Shown: positions 46,576 through 54,376 of the stretch, in pieces
Layout: the number at the start of each line of letters is the position of its first letter
Numbering within the stretch: position 1 is the first letter of the stretch
Notes under the pieces: generated by a model
Told to the model about the DNA's origin: nothing
Database searches by the model: none
The model's input: the letters and a program-made list of their open reading frames with translations, nothing else
Position numbers and translations under genes: made by a program
Assembly (NCBI GenBank): GCA_965229355.1
Contig: OZ245869.1
Location: forward strand, 806,001 to 870,000
Reading direction: 5' to 3'
Length of the DNA: 64,000 nucleotides
Source of the DNA: GCA-2737725 sp965229355
GTDB taxonomy: Bacteria; Pseudomonadota; Alphaproteobacteria; Rhodospirillales; Rhodospirillaceae

Positions 46576-47505
46576 CTACACAGCCGCCTTACTTTGTTGA
46601 AGCGCACTAAACGTCTTGTATTCATTGATCTCGTGTTTGCGCTGACGCGACCAGCGCGTGGCAAAGCCCTGTGGAAACTGGCTGTCATCATCTCGCCGTC
46701 CATCAGTAGACCAAAGCAATGGAAAATTGGGGCCTTGCGGCGCCTCTCCGTCAATCATCTCGTCAAAACTTACGCCAGCAAGATTTACACAATCTGGACG
46801 CGCCGCCCATCTAATATCGTCGCCGAACAAACGAACAGATAGAGCAATCCGCCAATCGCCGCTTGGATTGCCACTGGAATAGTGCAGAGTCCAAGGATGT
46901 ACGACCAGCATGTCGCCGGGCGCCATCTCCCATGTCAGCACTTTCGCACCAGGGGCGGCGCGCAGCGCCTCGCCATCAGGATGAGAAGGCCGGTCCGGCG
47001 GTTTGATCATCTTCCGCGCGTTGGGGGAGAACAGCCAATATTTTACATCTTGAACATGGGTTCCTGCCAAACACTCGAGCGAGTTTTCCTTCGTGATTGG
47101 CGTGAGAGGTAGCCACAAGGAAGGCACCATCTGGCCCACCACCGGCCACCCCATCCGATCCGTATGCCAAATTGTTTTCTCAGCAGACGTCGGGGATTTT
47201 GCAAAAATTTCGTCGAAAAAAAAGCGCACCTCCTTCGAATTCAACGTCAGTGCGCACGCTTCAGCAATAGCGGACTCAAAAATCAATTTGCGAAACTCAG
47301 GGACAGTTCGTGACATGTAGCGGCCGGGCATCGTAGGTAGCAGCCCAAAGTCTTCTTTATCTACGACAAGGCGGCGCGCGACAGGCAACACAAGGTCAAT
47401 CCAGTCCGGACTCAGAACCTGACGCAAGCACACGACTCCATCTCTTTGATAGAGCATGCGTTCTTCGTCCGTTATGGGTCGAAGCGGGCTTTTATTGAGA
47501 GCCAT
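46576..47505 (-). CDS. Phytanoyl-CoA dioxygenase family Fe(II)/2-oxoglutarate oxygenase
   Basis: A 309-residue enzyme of the PhyH family. The iron triad is intact: H114 and D116 in IWHTDRMGW and the distal histidine H208 in HPWTLHYSSGN, with the 2-oxoglutarate arginine in WRIALSVRL. Relatives hydroxylate acyl-CoAs, terpenoids, alkaloids or other natural products. ATG 47505 is preferred over the longer ORF to 47547 because its MALNKSPLRPITDEE start suits the family. First gene of the leftward catabolic operon, divergent from the LysR gene; both share the dyads at 47564 and 47586. Confidence 0.9.
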   Translation of the reverse strand: MALNKSPLRPITDEERMLYQRDGVVCLRQVLSPDWIDLVLPVARRLVVDKEDFGLLPTMPGRYMSRTVPEFRKLIFESAIAEACALTLNSKEVRFFFDEIFAKSPTSAEKTIWHTDRMGWPVVGQMVPSLWLPLTPITKENSLECLAGTHVQDVKYWLFSPNARKMIKPPDRPSHPDGEALRAAPGAKVLTWEMAPGDMLVVHPWTLHYSSGNPSGDWRIALSVRLFGDDIRWAARPDCVNLAGVSFDEMIDGEAPQGPNFPLLWSTDGRRDDDSQFPQGFATRWSRQRKHEINEYKTFSALQQSKAAV

Positions 47506-47563
47506 GTCACATTCCGAATTGAGCAAACATGTGCCGAGTATTGCCAATTGCGCTATTCATACA

Positions 47564-47581
47564 AATAGAATTTGGCCTATT
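47564..47581. promoter_or_regulatory. Second dyad in the LysR/dioxygenase intergenic region
   Basis: AATAG (47564-47568), 8 bases, CTATT (47577-47581) form a perfect 5-bp inverted repeat 59-76 bases upstream of the dioxygenase start. It sits next to LysR site 2 and could be an activation half-site or a promoter element. Short arms keep confidence low. Confidence 0.35.
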
Positions 47582-47585
47582 ATTC

Positions 47586-47600
47586 ATGCATCTGACGCAT
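47586..47600. promoter_or_regulatory. Candidate LysR binding site 2 (ATGC-N7-GCAT)
   Basis: ATGC-ATCTGAC-GCAT, containing T47587-N11-A47599, lies 23-37 bases upstream of the lysR start and 81-95 bases upstream of the dioxygenase start. This is the classic place for a LysR-type protein that represses itself and activates the divergent operon. The same dyad is found at 40248 and 56812. Confidence 0.7.
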
Positions 47601-47622
47601 ACATAGCCAGGAGCATCACCCT

Positions 47623-48516
47623 ATGGAATTGCGACAACTGCGCCATTTTGTAGCTGTGGTCGAATGCGGAAACCTGTCGCACGCAGCTGAGAAGGTGAAT
47701 ATTAGCCAGCCGGCATTGACGCGAAGCATCATGACGCTGGAGCATTTGATGCGCGCAAGACTTCTTGACCGCAAACCACGCGGCGTTGTCGCAACGACTA
47801 CCGGCGAACTGTTTTACCAGCACGCGAAATTAATTCTCAATGAATGCGGTCGCGCAACCGACGAAGTGCGCGGCTTCGAGACGGGAAGTCTTGGCCGCGT
47901 CAACATCGGGATTGGCGCGATGTTCTCTGGCTATATTATCGACGAGGTTGCAAGCCGATTAGCGACAACATTTCCGAAGTTGCAGATTTCTATCACTGAA
48001 GGCTTCTATGAGGAGTTGATCGACCAACTCCAAGATGGCCGCATTGACGCGATCTTTACAAATTTTCCGGCAGGTCGTTCGGCTGAAAATTTAACATTCG
48101 AGCCTCTATTAACCGTGACGGCCGTAACGGTTGTATCTGCGAAGCATCCACTGGCGCGTAAACGAAAAGTATCACCGGCGGATTTATTGGGCGCAAACTG
48201 GGCCATGGTGAATCAGCCACATGTAGCCGGTTCTTTCGACCAGATGTTTGCAAAAAGTGGTCTTGCACTGCCCGCATCGACCGTGCGTACAAATTCGCTT
48301 GGACTCATTAAGTCGCTGGTCCTCCGCCGCAGCTTCGTGAGTTTCTTGCCAGAGCATTTGATCGCAGATGAACTCAAACGTGGCGAGCTAGTGATACTGA
48401 AAGTACCAGAAGGTAGATTTGAACGACGGGGTGGGTTGATTTTAAGGAGCAATCTTTCGATACGAGCTGCTTTGGCGCATGTGCTTACGGAAATCCGCAA
48501 AGTGTGTGCGGCCTGA
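47623..48516 (+). CDS. LysR-family transcriptional regulator
   Basis: A 297-residue LysR-type regulator. The N-terminal winged HTH (1-60) reads MELRQLRHFVAVVECGNLSH, SQPALTRSIMTLE and LLDRKPRGV. A linker helix and a PBP2-like effector domain (about 90-295) follow. It is divergent from the dioxygenase operon with which it shares two dyads. The formylglycine-generating enzyme gene follows on the same strand. It is the only regulator gene in the island and so the natural controller of the three operons with ATGC-N7-GCAT sites. The inducer is unknown, presumably the pathway substrate or an intermediate. Confidence 0.93.
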   Translation: MELRQLRHFVAVVECGNLSHAAEKVNISQPALTRSIMTLEHLMRARLLDRKPRGVVATTTGELFYQHAKLILNECGRATDEVRGFETGSLGRVNIGIGAMFSGYIIDEVASRLATTFPKLQISITEGFYEELIDQLQDGRIDAIFTNFPAGRSAENLTFEPLLTVTAVTVVSAKHPLARKRKVSPADLLGANWAMVNQPHVAGSFDQMFAKSGLALPASTVRTNSLGLIKSLVLRRSFVSFLPEHLIADELKRGELVILKVPEGRFERRGGLILRSNLSIRAALAHVLTEIRKVCAA

Positions 48517-48590
48517 ATGAAGCTTCGAAGAGCCTAAGTCGCGACACGAACTGTTCTCCGAAATTTCAGTGCGACAACCAGGAGAGTGAC

Positions 48591-49514
48591 TTGAGGTTAA
48601 TAAGATCCGTAGTTGCTTCACTCAGCACAGCGCTGATTCTGTCATGCGCCAGCAGCGCGGAAGCTCAACAGTGCCTGAGTGCAGATGCGCTAGGCAAACG
48701 TGTGCTAATTCCCTCTGGAAACTTCATGATGGGCGAGAATCCGCGTTATCCAGAAGAAGGACCGTCTCGCCAAGTCAATGTTCAAGCCTTCGAGATGGAC
48801 GTGCATGAGGTCACCAACGCCCAGTTCTCCCGGTTTGCGGCAGCAACAGGCTATAAAACCAGCGCTGAGCGCACGCCACCAAAACTACCGAACGCACCAC
48901 CGGAAATGACAACCCCAGGATCGGCGACGTTTACTATCCCGGCTCGGCCCGGAGACAGTTGGTGGACATGGTCTATAGGGGCGAATTGGCGACAGCCAGA
49001 AGGACCAGGTAGTTCTATCGTCGGCAAAGATTTCGATCCGGTTGTCCAGATCAGTTATGAGGATGCGATGGCTTATGCGGCTTGGGCGGGGGGAACCCTG
49101 CCCAGCGAGCAGCAGTGGGAATACGCGGCACGTAGCGGTGAACCCGCTCTCGACGAGCCGATTGACGAACAGGGGAAGCGCATCGCCAATAACTATCAGG
49201 GTAGATTTCCTGCGCAGGACATGGGGGAGGATGGCTTCACAGGTCGTGCGCCCATCGGGTGTTTCAAACCAAACAATTTTGGCCTCTACGACATGATCGG
49301 CAATGTCTGGGAATGGACAAGTACCGTGCTAAGTAGTGAAGATAGACGCAATATCATCAAAGGCGGCTCTTATTTGTGTGCGCCCAACTATTGCGCAAGG
49401 TATCGCCCCTCGGCCCGTCAGTTTCAGGAACTTGATCTCGGCACAAACCATATCGGGTTCCGTCTGGTCTATGCTGTAAGCAAACCGGCAAATGAAAACG
49501 AGCGTAAGCGCTGA
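48591..49514 (+). CDS. Formylglycine-generating enzyme (SUMF1-type), exported
   Basis: A 307-residue FGE/SUMF1-family protein. It oxidises the Cys of a sulfatase CxPxR motif to formylglycine. The catalytic pair C263 and C268 is present in SYLCAPNYCARYRP, and the family frame includes IPSGNFMMGEN, EVTNAQFSRF, LPSEQQWEYAAR and DMIGNVWEWTS. I set the start at TTG 48591: AGGAG lies 6-7 bases before it and it begins a Sec signal (MRLIRSVVASLSTALIL, AEA cleavage). The ORF could run from GTG 48504 inside the lysR gene. The gene is convergent with the sulfatase that it presumably matures. Confidence 0.9.
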   Translation: MRLIRSVVASLSTALILSCASSAEAQQCLSADALGKRVLIPSGNFMMGENPRYPEEGPSRQVNVQAFEMDVHEVTNAQFSRFAAATGYKTSAERTPPKLPNAPPEMTTPGSATFTIPARPGDSWWTWSIGANWRQPEGPGSSIVGKDFDPVVQISYEDAMAYAAWAGGTLPSEQQWEYAARSGEPALDEPIDEQGKRIANNYQGRFPAQDMGEDGFTGRAPIGCFKPNNFGLYDMIGNVWEWTSTVLSSEDRRNIIKGGSYLCAPNYCARYRPSARQFQELDLGTNHIGFRLVYAVSKPANENERKR

Positions 49515-49517
49515 TAC

Positions 49518-51818
49518 CTAGTCGAGCGTAATTGTGAAGCGCTCCAATTTTCCGGTAAATGGGAACGGTGCGGTATAGCCTTCACCCACCCTCGATCCAC
49601 CAACGCGGCCAATGTTAAGAGCAAAGCTCTCACCGCTATTGAGTAGGTTCACTTTTTCCAGTTGCTGTTCGGCGGCAAGCTTACCATCGATGAACAGACG
49701 CGCTGTTCCAGAAATTGTCGTCTTCATCTGGCCTTGTCCTTCACAAGTCTCGCAGATGAACTGGTAGCGCAGGACATGCTTGCCGGATTCCAGGCTTTTT
49801 TCACTTGATACGACGTCGCGATGCACACCGACGCTGTTTTCATAAATCATCTGACCGTCACGCACGTACCAGGCAAAGCCCTTGCCGCTAAAACCGAAAC
49901 TGGCGAGCATGCCATTCACGCTAACCTCAGGAACCAATATTTCGGCCTCTAAGGTGTGCGAACGATTAAATTTTGGAATGTGTGCGTAGGGGATCATGGC
50001 TTCCCCCTGGAAGAAATCGAACCGCGTCTTACCTTTCGTCGAGAAGGGCTTTGTATCTGACAGAACGTTGGCCCCACCAAGGGGATACACGTTATTCGAC
50101 CAAGCTTCGCGATCGAATAAGGCTTTCAGTTCGGCGAGCTTCTCCGGGTACTGTGCGGCAATGTTTTGTGACTGACTGAAATCTTTGGCGACATTGTACA
50201 ATTCCCAGTCATCAGCTTTTCCGGACGGTGAACGGCTGGCACTGAGTGCAGAAGCCATCCAGCCGCTTTGATAAATAGCTCGATTACCCGCTAATTCAAA
50301 ATATTGCGTCGTATGCACAGAGGGCGCATCAGCGTTGGCGAACGTCGGAAGGAGACTCCTGCCGTCGAGTGGCTGTTGAGTTACGCCGTCGATGGCGGCT
50401 GTCGGCGCGATCCCCACGGCTTCGTAGATAGTCGGCGCGATGTCAGTGACATGAGCAAACTGCTGCCGCAAACTGCGGACTTTGCTGACCTTTCCAGGCC
50501 AACTGACGATCATGGGAGCGCGCAAGCCACCCAAATGTGATGCGACCGTTTTCCAATACTGGAAGGGTGTGTTTCCCATCCAGCCCCAACCACCCTGATA
50601 TTGGTTGAAAGGTATCGCGGGACCACCGAAATCGTCGATCCGCTTCAGATCCTCGACCAACGTCGCTGTGCCGCCATAGTTCGGAAGGCTGTTGCCCACT
50701 GCGCCGTTATCACCCACGATGTAAAATACCAGTGTGTTATCACCAGAGATGGGGTCGTCCCTGACCGCCTCTAGCACTCGTCCGACCTCATGGTCAGTGT
50801 AGGCAACATAAGCTGCATAAACTTCCATCTGTCGCGCGAAGAGGCGGCGCTCATCCTGACTCAGGGACTTCCACGCAGGGATTGCGTCAGGCCGCGGGGT
50901 GAGAACAGCATCGGCCGGCACAACGCCCAACCTTTTTTGGCGTGCAAAAATCTCTTTGCGCAACACGTCCCAGCCTTTGTCGAAACGCCCCTTATAGCGC
51001 TCGATCCACTCACGCGGAGCATGGTGTGGAGTATGCACGCCCCCGGTTGCCAGGTAGAGAAAATAGGGCTTTTCAGCTCCGATGGACCGGTGCTCGTTTA
51101 GCCAGTCGATGGATTTGTCGGCAAGGTCCTTCGTGAGATGGTAGGTTTCGCCCGGACGCTGTGGCGCCTCGATAGGAGTTGTATTGCGGTAAAGGCGGTT
51201 GGGTTCCCACTGATTGTCCTCAGCGCCCATGAAGCCATAGAAGTACTCGAACCCAAGCCCTGTCGGCCAGCGATCAAACGGTCCGGCCTGCGATATTTCC
51301 CACTCCGGGGTATTGTGCCACTTCCCGATCGCTGCCGTATTGTAGCCGTTTCTGCGCAGCACTTCCGCCACCGAAGCGGTGCTCTTTTTCCAGTACGAGT
51401 CATATCCGGGATAGCCGTTGGCATATTCAGTTATTGCGGCAAAGCCGGTTCGATGATGATTGTGACCAGTCAGTAGGGATGCGCGCGTGGGAGAGCACAT
51501 CGCGGTAACGTTGAAATTGTTATAGCGCAGCCCAGACTTGGCAATGCGATCAAGTTCGGGGGTTTCAGCGAAACCGCCAAACGTGCTGGCGTCAGCAAAG
51601 CCGATATCATCAAGCAAAATGACGACAATATTCGGGGCACCCTTTGGGGCCTTCGCGAGCTCTGGCCAACTGGGGACAGAATCCTTTGGCGTTTTTCCAA
51701 TTTTTCCTTTGAATTCCGGGTCGCCAGAACTTGCAGGCGTGCTCCATCCTATGGCCAGCGTCGAGGTGAGCGCCACAAGCAACCAACGCAGTCTATTTCC
51801 TCTCTGCGCCGCCATCAT
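49518..51818 (-). CDS. Arylsulfatase, formylglycine type, exported
   Basis: A 766-residue sulfatase. A signal/anchor segment near the start (LRWLLVALTSTLAIGW) is followed by the metal-binding PNIVVILLDDIGFAD, the modification motif MCSPTRASLLTG (C108 becomes formylglycine; motif CxPxR), IGKWH and VGDNGA. From about residue 600 a further beta-rich domain with LFIDGKLAAEQQLEK looks like a jelly-roll carbohydrate/lipid-binding extension common in long arylsulfatases. ATG 51818 (ATGATG) is preferred. Last gene of the TonB operon. It hydrolyses a sulfate ester; the substrate is unknown. Confidence 0.92.
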   Translation of the reverse strand: MMAAQRGNRLRWLLVALTSTLAIGWSTPASSGDPEFKGKIGKTPKDSVPSWPELAKAPKGAPNIVVILLDDIGFADASTFGGFAETPELDRIAKSGLRYNNFNVTAMCSPTRASLLTGHNHHRTGFAAITEYANGYPGYDSYWKKSTASVAEVLRRNGYNTAAIGKWHNTPEWEISQAGPFDRWPTGLGFEYFYGFMGAEDNQWEPNRLYRNTTPIEAPQRPGETYHLTKDLADKSIDWLNEHRSIGAEKPYFLYLATGGVHTPHHAPREWIERYKGRFDKGWDVLRKEIFARQKRLGVVPADAVLTPRPDAIPAWKSLSQDERRLFARQMEVYAAYVAYTDHEVGRVLEAVRDDPISGDNTLVFYIVGDNGAVGNSLPNYGGTATLVEDLKRIDDFGGPAIPFNQYQGGWGWMGNTPFQYWKTVASHLGGLRAPMIVSWPGKVSKVRSLRQQFAHVTDIAPTIYEAVGIAPTAAIDGVTQQPLDGRSLLPTFANADAPSVHTTQYFELAGNRAIYQSGWMASALSASRSPSGKADDWELYNVAKDFSQSQNIAAQYPEKLAELKALFDREAWSNNVYPLGGANVLSDTKPFSTKGKTRFDFFQGEAMIPYAHIPKFNRSHTLEAEILVPEVSVNGMLASFGFSGKGFAWYVRDGQMIYENSVGVHRDVVSSEKSLESGKHVLRYQFICETCEGQGQMKTTISGTARLFIDGKLAAEQQLEKVNLLNSGESFALNIGRVGGSRVGEGYTAPFPFTGKLERFTITLD

Positions 51819-51903
51819 TGGAAATATCGCCTTTGTGGTTAAACCAAGAACTGACAGGAGAAGCCACACACCGTCTTAGCGAATCTGCGAACTTAAGGCG
51901 TCG

Positions 51904-52860
51904 CTACTTGGCAGGTGCTGGCTTGCGCTCGCGGATAAACCTTTTCATGCTGGGTTCACTCGGACGTACTTCGGTTGGCGGCAGCAGAAACTCCGGCAAG
52001 CGCTCTTTCACCAAAGCAACAATCTCCGCGGGCACATCAGCAAGAGTTGCCGCACTTCCGGTCATGGCACTGTAAAGACAATGTCCCGGTCGATCCGCCA
52101 TCAGCATCCACGGTTGCCAGGGCCGGACGTGCACCCAATGGCCCCAATGATCGACGTGTAGTTTTTTAGGGTCGTTCAGCGCGCGCCAACTAACATTATA
52201 GCTCATCATGTCTGATATTTGGATGCGTGGGCCCGAGCTTTCGCGCTTCCATACTGATGGATCGAGGGGGTTTTCCGCCCAAAAATGTGTGCGTTGCTCT
52301 AGCATCAAGCGATCACCGGCCAACCGCCAAGGCAGCACGAATGGTGTCGGCGGTCGCTCGGCACCTTCTGCACGATCATAAAATCGTGAGTCTGGAACAA
52401 GTGGGACGATCCAGCGATTAACCGCAGGGTTTGCGATGTGAAAAGGCGCGACTTCTTCCTTAAGGTAAGGATTCATCCATCGGTCAAGAACTTGGCCTGT
52501 CTTGAGATCCGTAAAAAACCCGCACTCCTTTTGTAACAGCTGATACCCGTGCTTCTCTGGAGCAGGCCGTAGCCGTTGGGTACTCATTCCAATGACACCC
52601 ACAAGCTCACGCACTTCCTCGCCAGGGACTACTCCCATCAAGACGCCAGTGTAATAGCCATGAGTGTGAGCATCAGGCTCAAGAGTCGCAGTAATTTTCG
52701 CCATTGCGATGACGTTGGCATCGGGCTTGGTCAGATCAAGCAATTCCACTGGAGCACCGCTTGCTTCTGCCGCGCCCACCAGAACTGGGTTTTGCAGGAG
52801 TGCCGCGAGACCAAATCCGCCAACGACCTTCCTGCGCTCGAACAAGGCTTTGCTGTTCAC
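51904..52860 (-). CDS. DUF1838 family protein, copy D
   Basis: A 318-residue DUF1838 protein of the B/D subgroup. Its N-terminus has a twin-arginine-like stretch (FERRKVVGGFGLAALL). The core shows ECGFFTDLKTGQVLDRWMNP, WKRESSGPRIQIS and RPWQPWMLMADRPGHCLYS. It lies 5 bases after copy E and 85 bases before the sulfatase gene in the TonB operon. The occurrence of a B-type and an A/C/E-type copy in each of the two DUF1838 operons suggests paired or sequential steps. Function unknown. Confidence 0.86.
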   Translation of the reverse strand: MNSKALFERRKVVGGFGLAALLQNPVLVGAAEASGAPVELLDLTKPDANVIAMAKITATLEPDAHTHGYYTGVLMGVVPGEEVRELVGVIGMSTQRLRPAPEKHGYQLLQKECGFFTDLKTGQVLDRWMNPYLKEEVAPFHIANPAVNRWIVPLVPDSRFYDRAEGAERPPTPFVLPWRLAGDRLMLEQRTHFWAENPLDPSVWKRESSGPRIQISDMMSYNVSWRALNDPKKLHVDHWGHWVHVRPWQPWMLMADRPGHCLYSAMTGSAATLADVPAEIVALVKERLPEFLLPPTEVRPSEPSMKRFIRERKPAPAK

Positions 52861-52865
52861 AGAAT

Positions 52866-53681
52866 CTAGCCCTTCAAAAAGTTGGGGTGTTCTTTAGAAA
52901 TTCGTGCCCTCAGCCAGTCAGGCATCACGCTGTCATCGTCGTCGCGGCACTTTGCACCAATGAGCCTCATATTTTGGATGCCCGGAACGCCATCCATACC
53001 CAGCCAGCCGACAAAACCGTTTAGCGTGGTGTAGGAAAACTGGCAGTCGACCCATTCATGGATGGGGCGCTTTAAATCACTGCGTTTCGCGGTAAATGTA
53101 GCCAGCGACGAGGAAACGCGACGACTTGTACTAACATAAAGATCTTCCGTCACAGCTGTAATATCACCCACATCGGCGAGCCGCGTGATCTCGCCGTTGA
53201 AGGATACATCGGCCGGCAGTGGCTTTGCTGGCCGAATTTCCGTGCCATTAAAAATGAGCCGCTGGGGCGACCGATAATGACGGGGCTGAACAATTTTGTC
53301 AGTGTAAGGACTGCGCCAATCCTGAAGAACCTCGCCTGTTTCGAGGTCACAGAAGTAACCGATTTCGTCCAGTTGCCACTCCCACATCGCATCACCGAGC
53401 AATACGGCACGAGTACGGCTGATCCCCTCAACGCGCGTCAACGGGCGGGCAACTTCGCCCTCGATTTTTCCGACTAGCACACCAGAATATCGCCAGCGCA
53501 AGTGAGTTCCATCAGGCGCTGTCCGCATTCTTAGAAAGTCTTTGAAGACCGCCTCATCATTCTGCCGGCGGCGAACTGGTGTCGCCTCAGATGACTGAGA
53601 AGCCAGAGCTGGGGGGGCCAATGCCAGAAGCCCAAGGTGTGCGAATGTGTCGCGCCGCGAAAGAAAAGGGAATAGATGCAT
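52866..53681 (-). CDS. DUF1838 family protein, copy E
   Basis: A 271-residue DUF1838 protein, the shortest copy. ATG 53681 starts a twin-arginine signal (FLSRRDTFAHLGLLALAPPALA). The core has LRWRYSGVLVGKIEGEV, EIGYFCDLETGEVLQDWRSPYTD and a late WVDCQFSYTTLNGFVGW. It is more distant from the other four. It is followed after 5 bases by copy D. Upstream is a small secreted protein gene, 53 bases away. Function unknown. Confidence 0.83.
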   Translation of the reverse strand: MHLFPFLSRRDTFAHLGLLALAPPALASQSSEATPVRRRQNDEAVFKDFLRMRTAPDGTHLRWRYSGVLVGKIEGEVARPLTRVEGISRTRAVLLGDAMWEWQLDEIGYFCDLETGEVLQDWRSPYTDKIVQPRHYRSPQRLIFNGTEIRPAKPLPADVSFNGEITRLADVGDITAVTEDLYVSTSRRVSSSLATFTAKRSDLKRPIHEWVDCQFSYTTLNGFVGWLGMDGVPGIQNMRLIGAKCRDDDDSVMPDWLRARISKEHPNFLKG

Positions 53682-53734
53682 ATGCGGCCCACTGAAATGA
53701 GATTCCGGATTTACCCAATATTTAGTTCGCACCT

Positions 53735-54292
53735 TTACGGCAGGCGTTTCTGAACAATCTTCGAACGCGGCTCGAAGTCTTGTGTACCATCTGCAAACTG
53801 CACGTCTTTCCAGCTCTCGATTACATCGCCGTCGCGCACCCGGATATATCGCAACACGGCGGGCCGGCCTTCGTACAGCTCAGTACCCGGCTTGGATGCA
53901 ATAATCGTCTTCCAGTGGGAATCGTCTTTACTCTCGATGCTGACGAAGCTGAATTCATATGATGCCTGCTTACCACCGGCAAAATACTCGGTGCGGAAGA
54001 TACCCGCGGCACCGTCGATGTAAGTCACCTTCACTGTGCTTAAGCCGACACCGAAGCGTTCACTCGTGATATGATGTGCCATGCCCTGTGTGCACATGTG
54101 GCGCGTTGTCAGTTTTGATCGCGTGATCTTGCCATCGGGCGCCGTAACGTCGATGTCACCAGACCAATCGCCTTCTTGGGTGCACCAGAGTTGCATTACT
54201 CTAGCCATCGATGCAGAGGCGCTTTCTTGAGCCAAAGCCGCTGGACCCAACGCAATGGCCACTGTCAACAGTAAGGCGACCACTGCGCGCAT
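53735..54292 (-). CDS. Secreted protein of unknown function
   Basis: A 185-residue protein with a Sec signal (MRAVVALLLTVAIALGPAALA, cleavage near AQE). The mature part starts VMQLWCTQEGDWSGDIDVTA and continues as beta-strands (FRTEYFAGGKQASYEFSFVS), with two cysteines. The layout suggests a small periplasmic beta-barrel or lipocalin-like domain, which is a guess. The gene lies between tonB-dependent receptor and DUF1838 genes in one operon, so it may help ligand binding or transfer. ATG 54292 starts the signal; GAAGG lies upstream. Confidence 0.78.
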   Translation of the reverse strand: MRAVVALLLTVAIALGPAALAQESASASMARVMQLWCTQEGDWSGDIDVTAPDGKITRSKLTTRHMCTQGMAHHITSERFGVGLSTVKVTYIDGAAGIFRTEYFAGGKQASYEFSFVSIESKDDSHWKTIIASKPGTELYEGRPAVLRYIRVRDGDVIESWKDVQFADGTQDFEPRSKIVQKRLP

Positions 54293-54376
54293 TGTAAGGC
54301 CTTCGAATCCTTTATACCCCGATGTGTGATGCGCTCCGGCATCACACATCGCGTCCCCTGACGAGAGCCGTATTTG

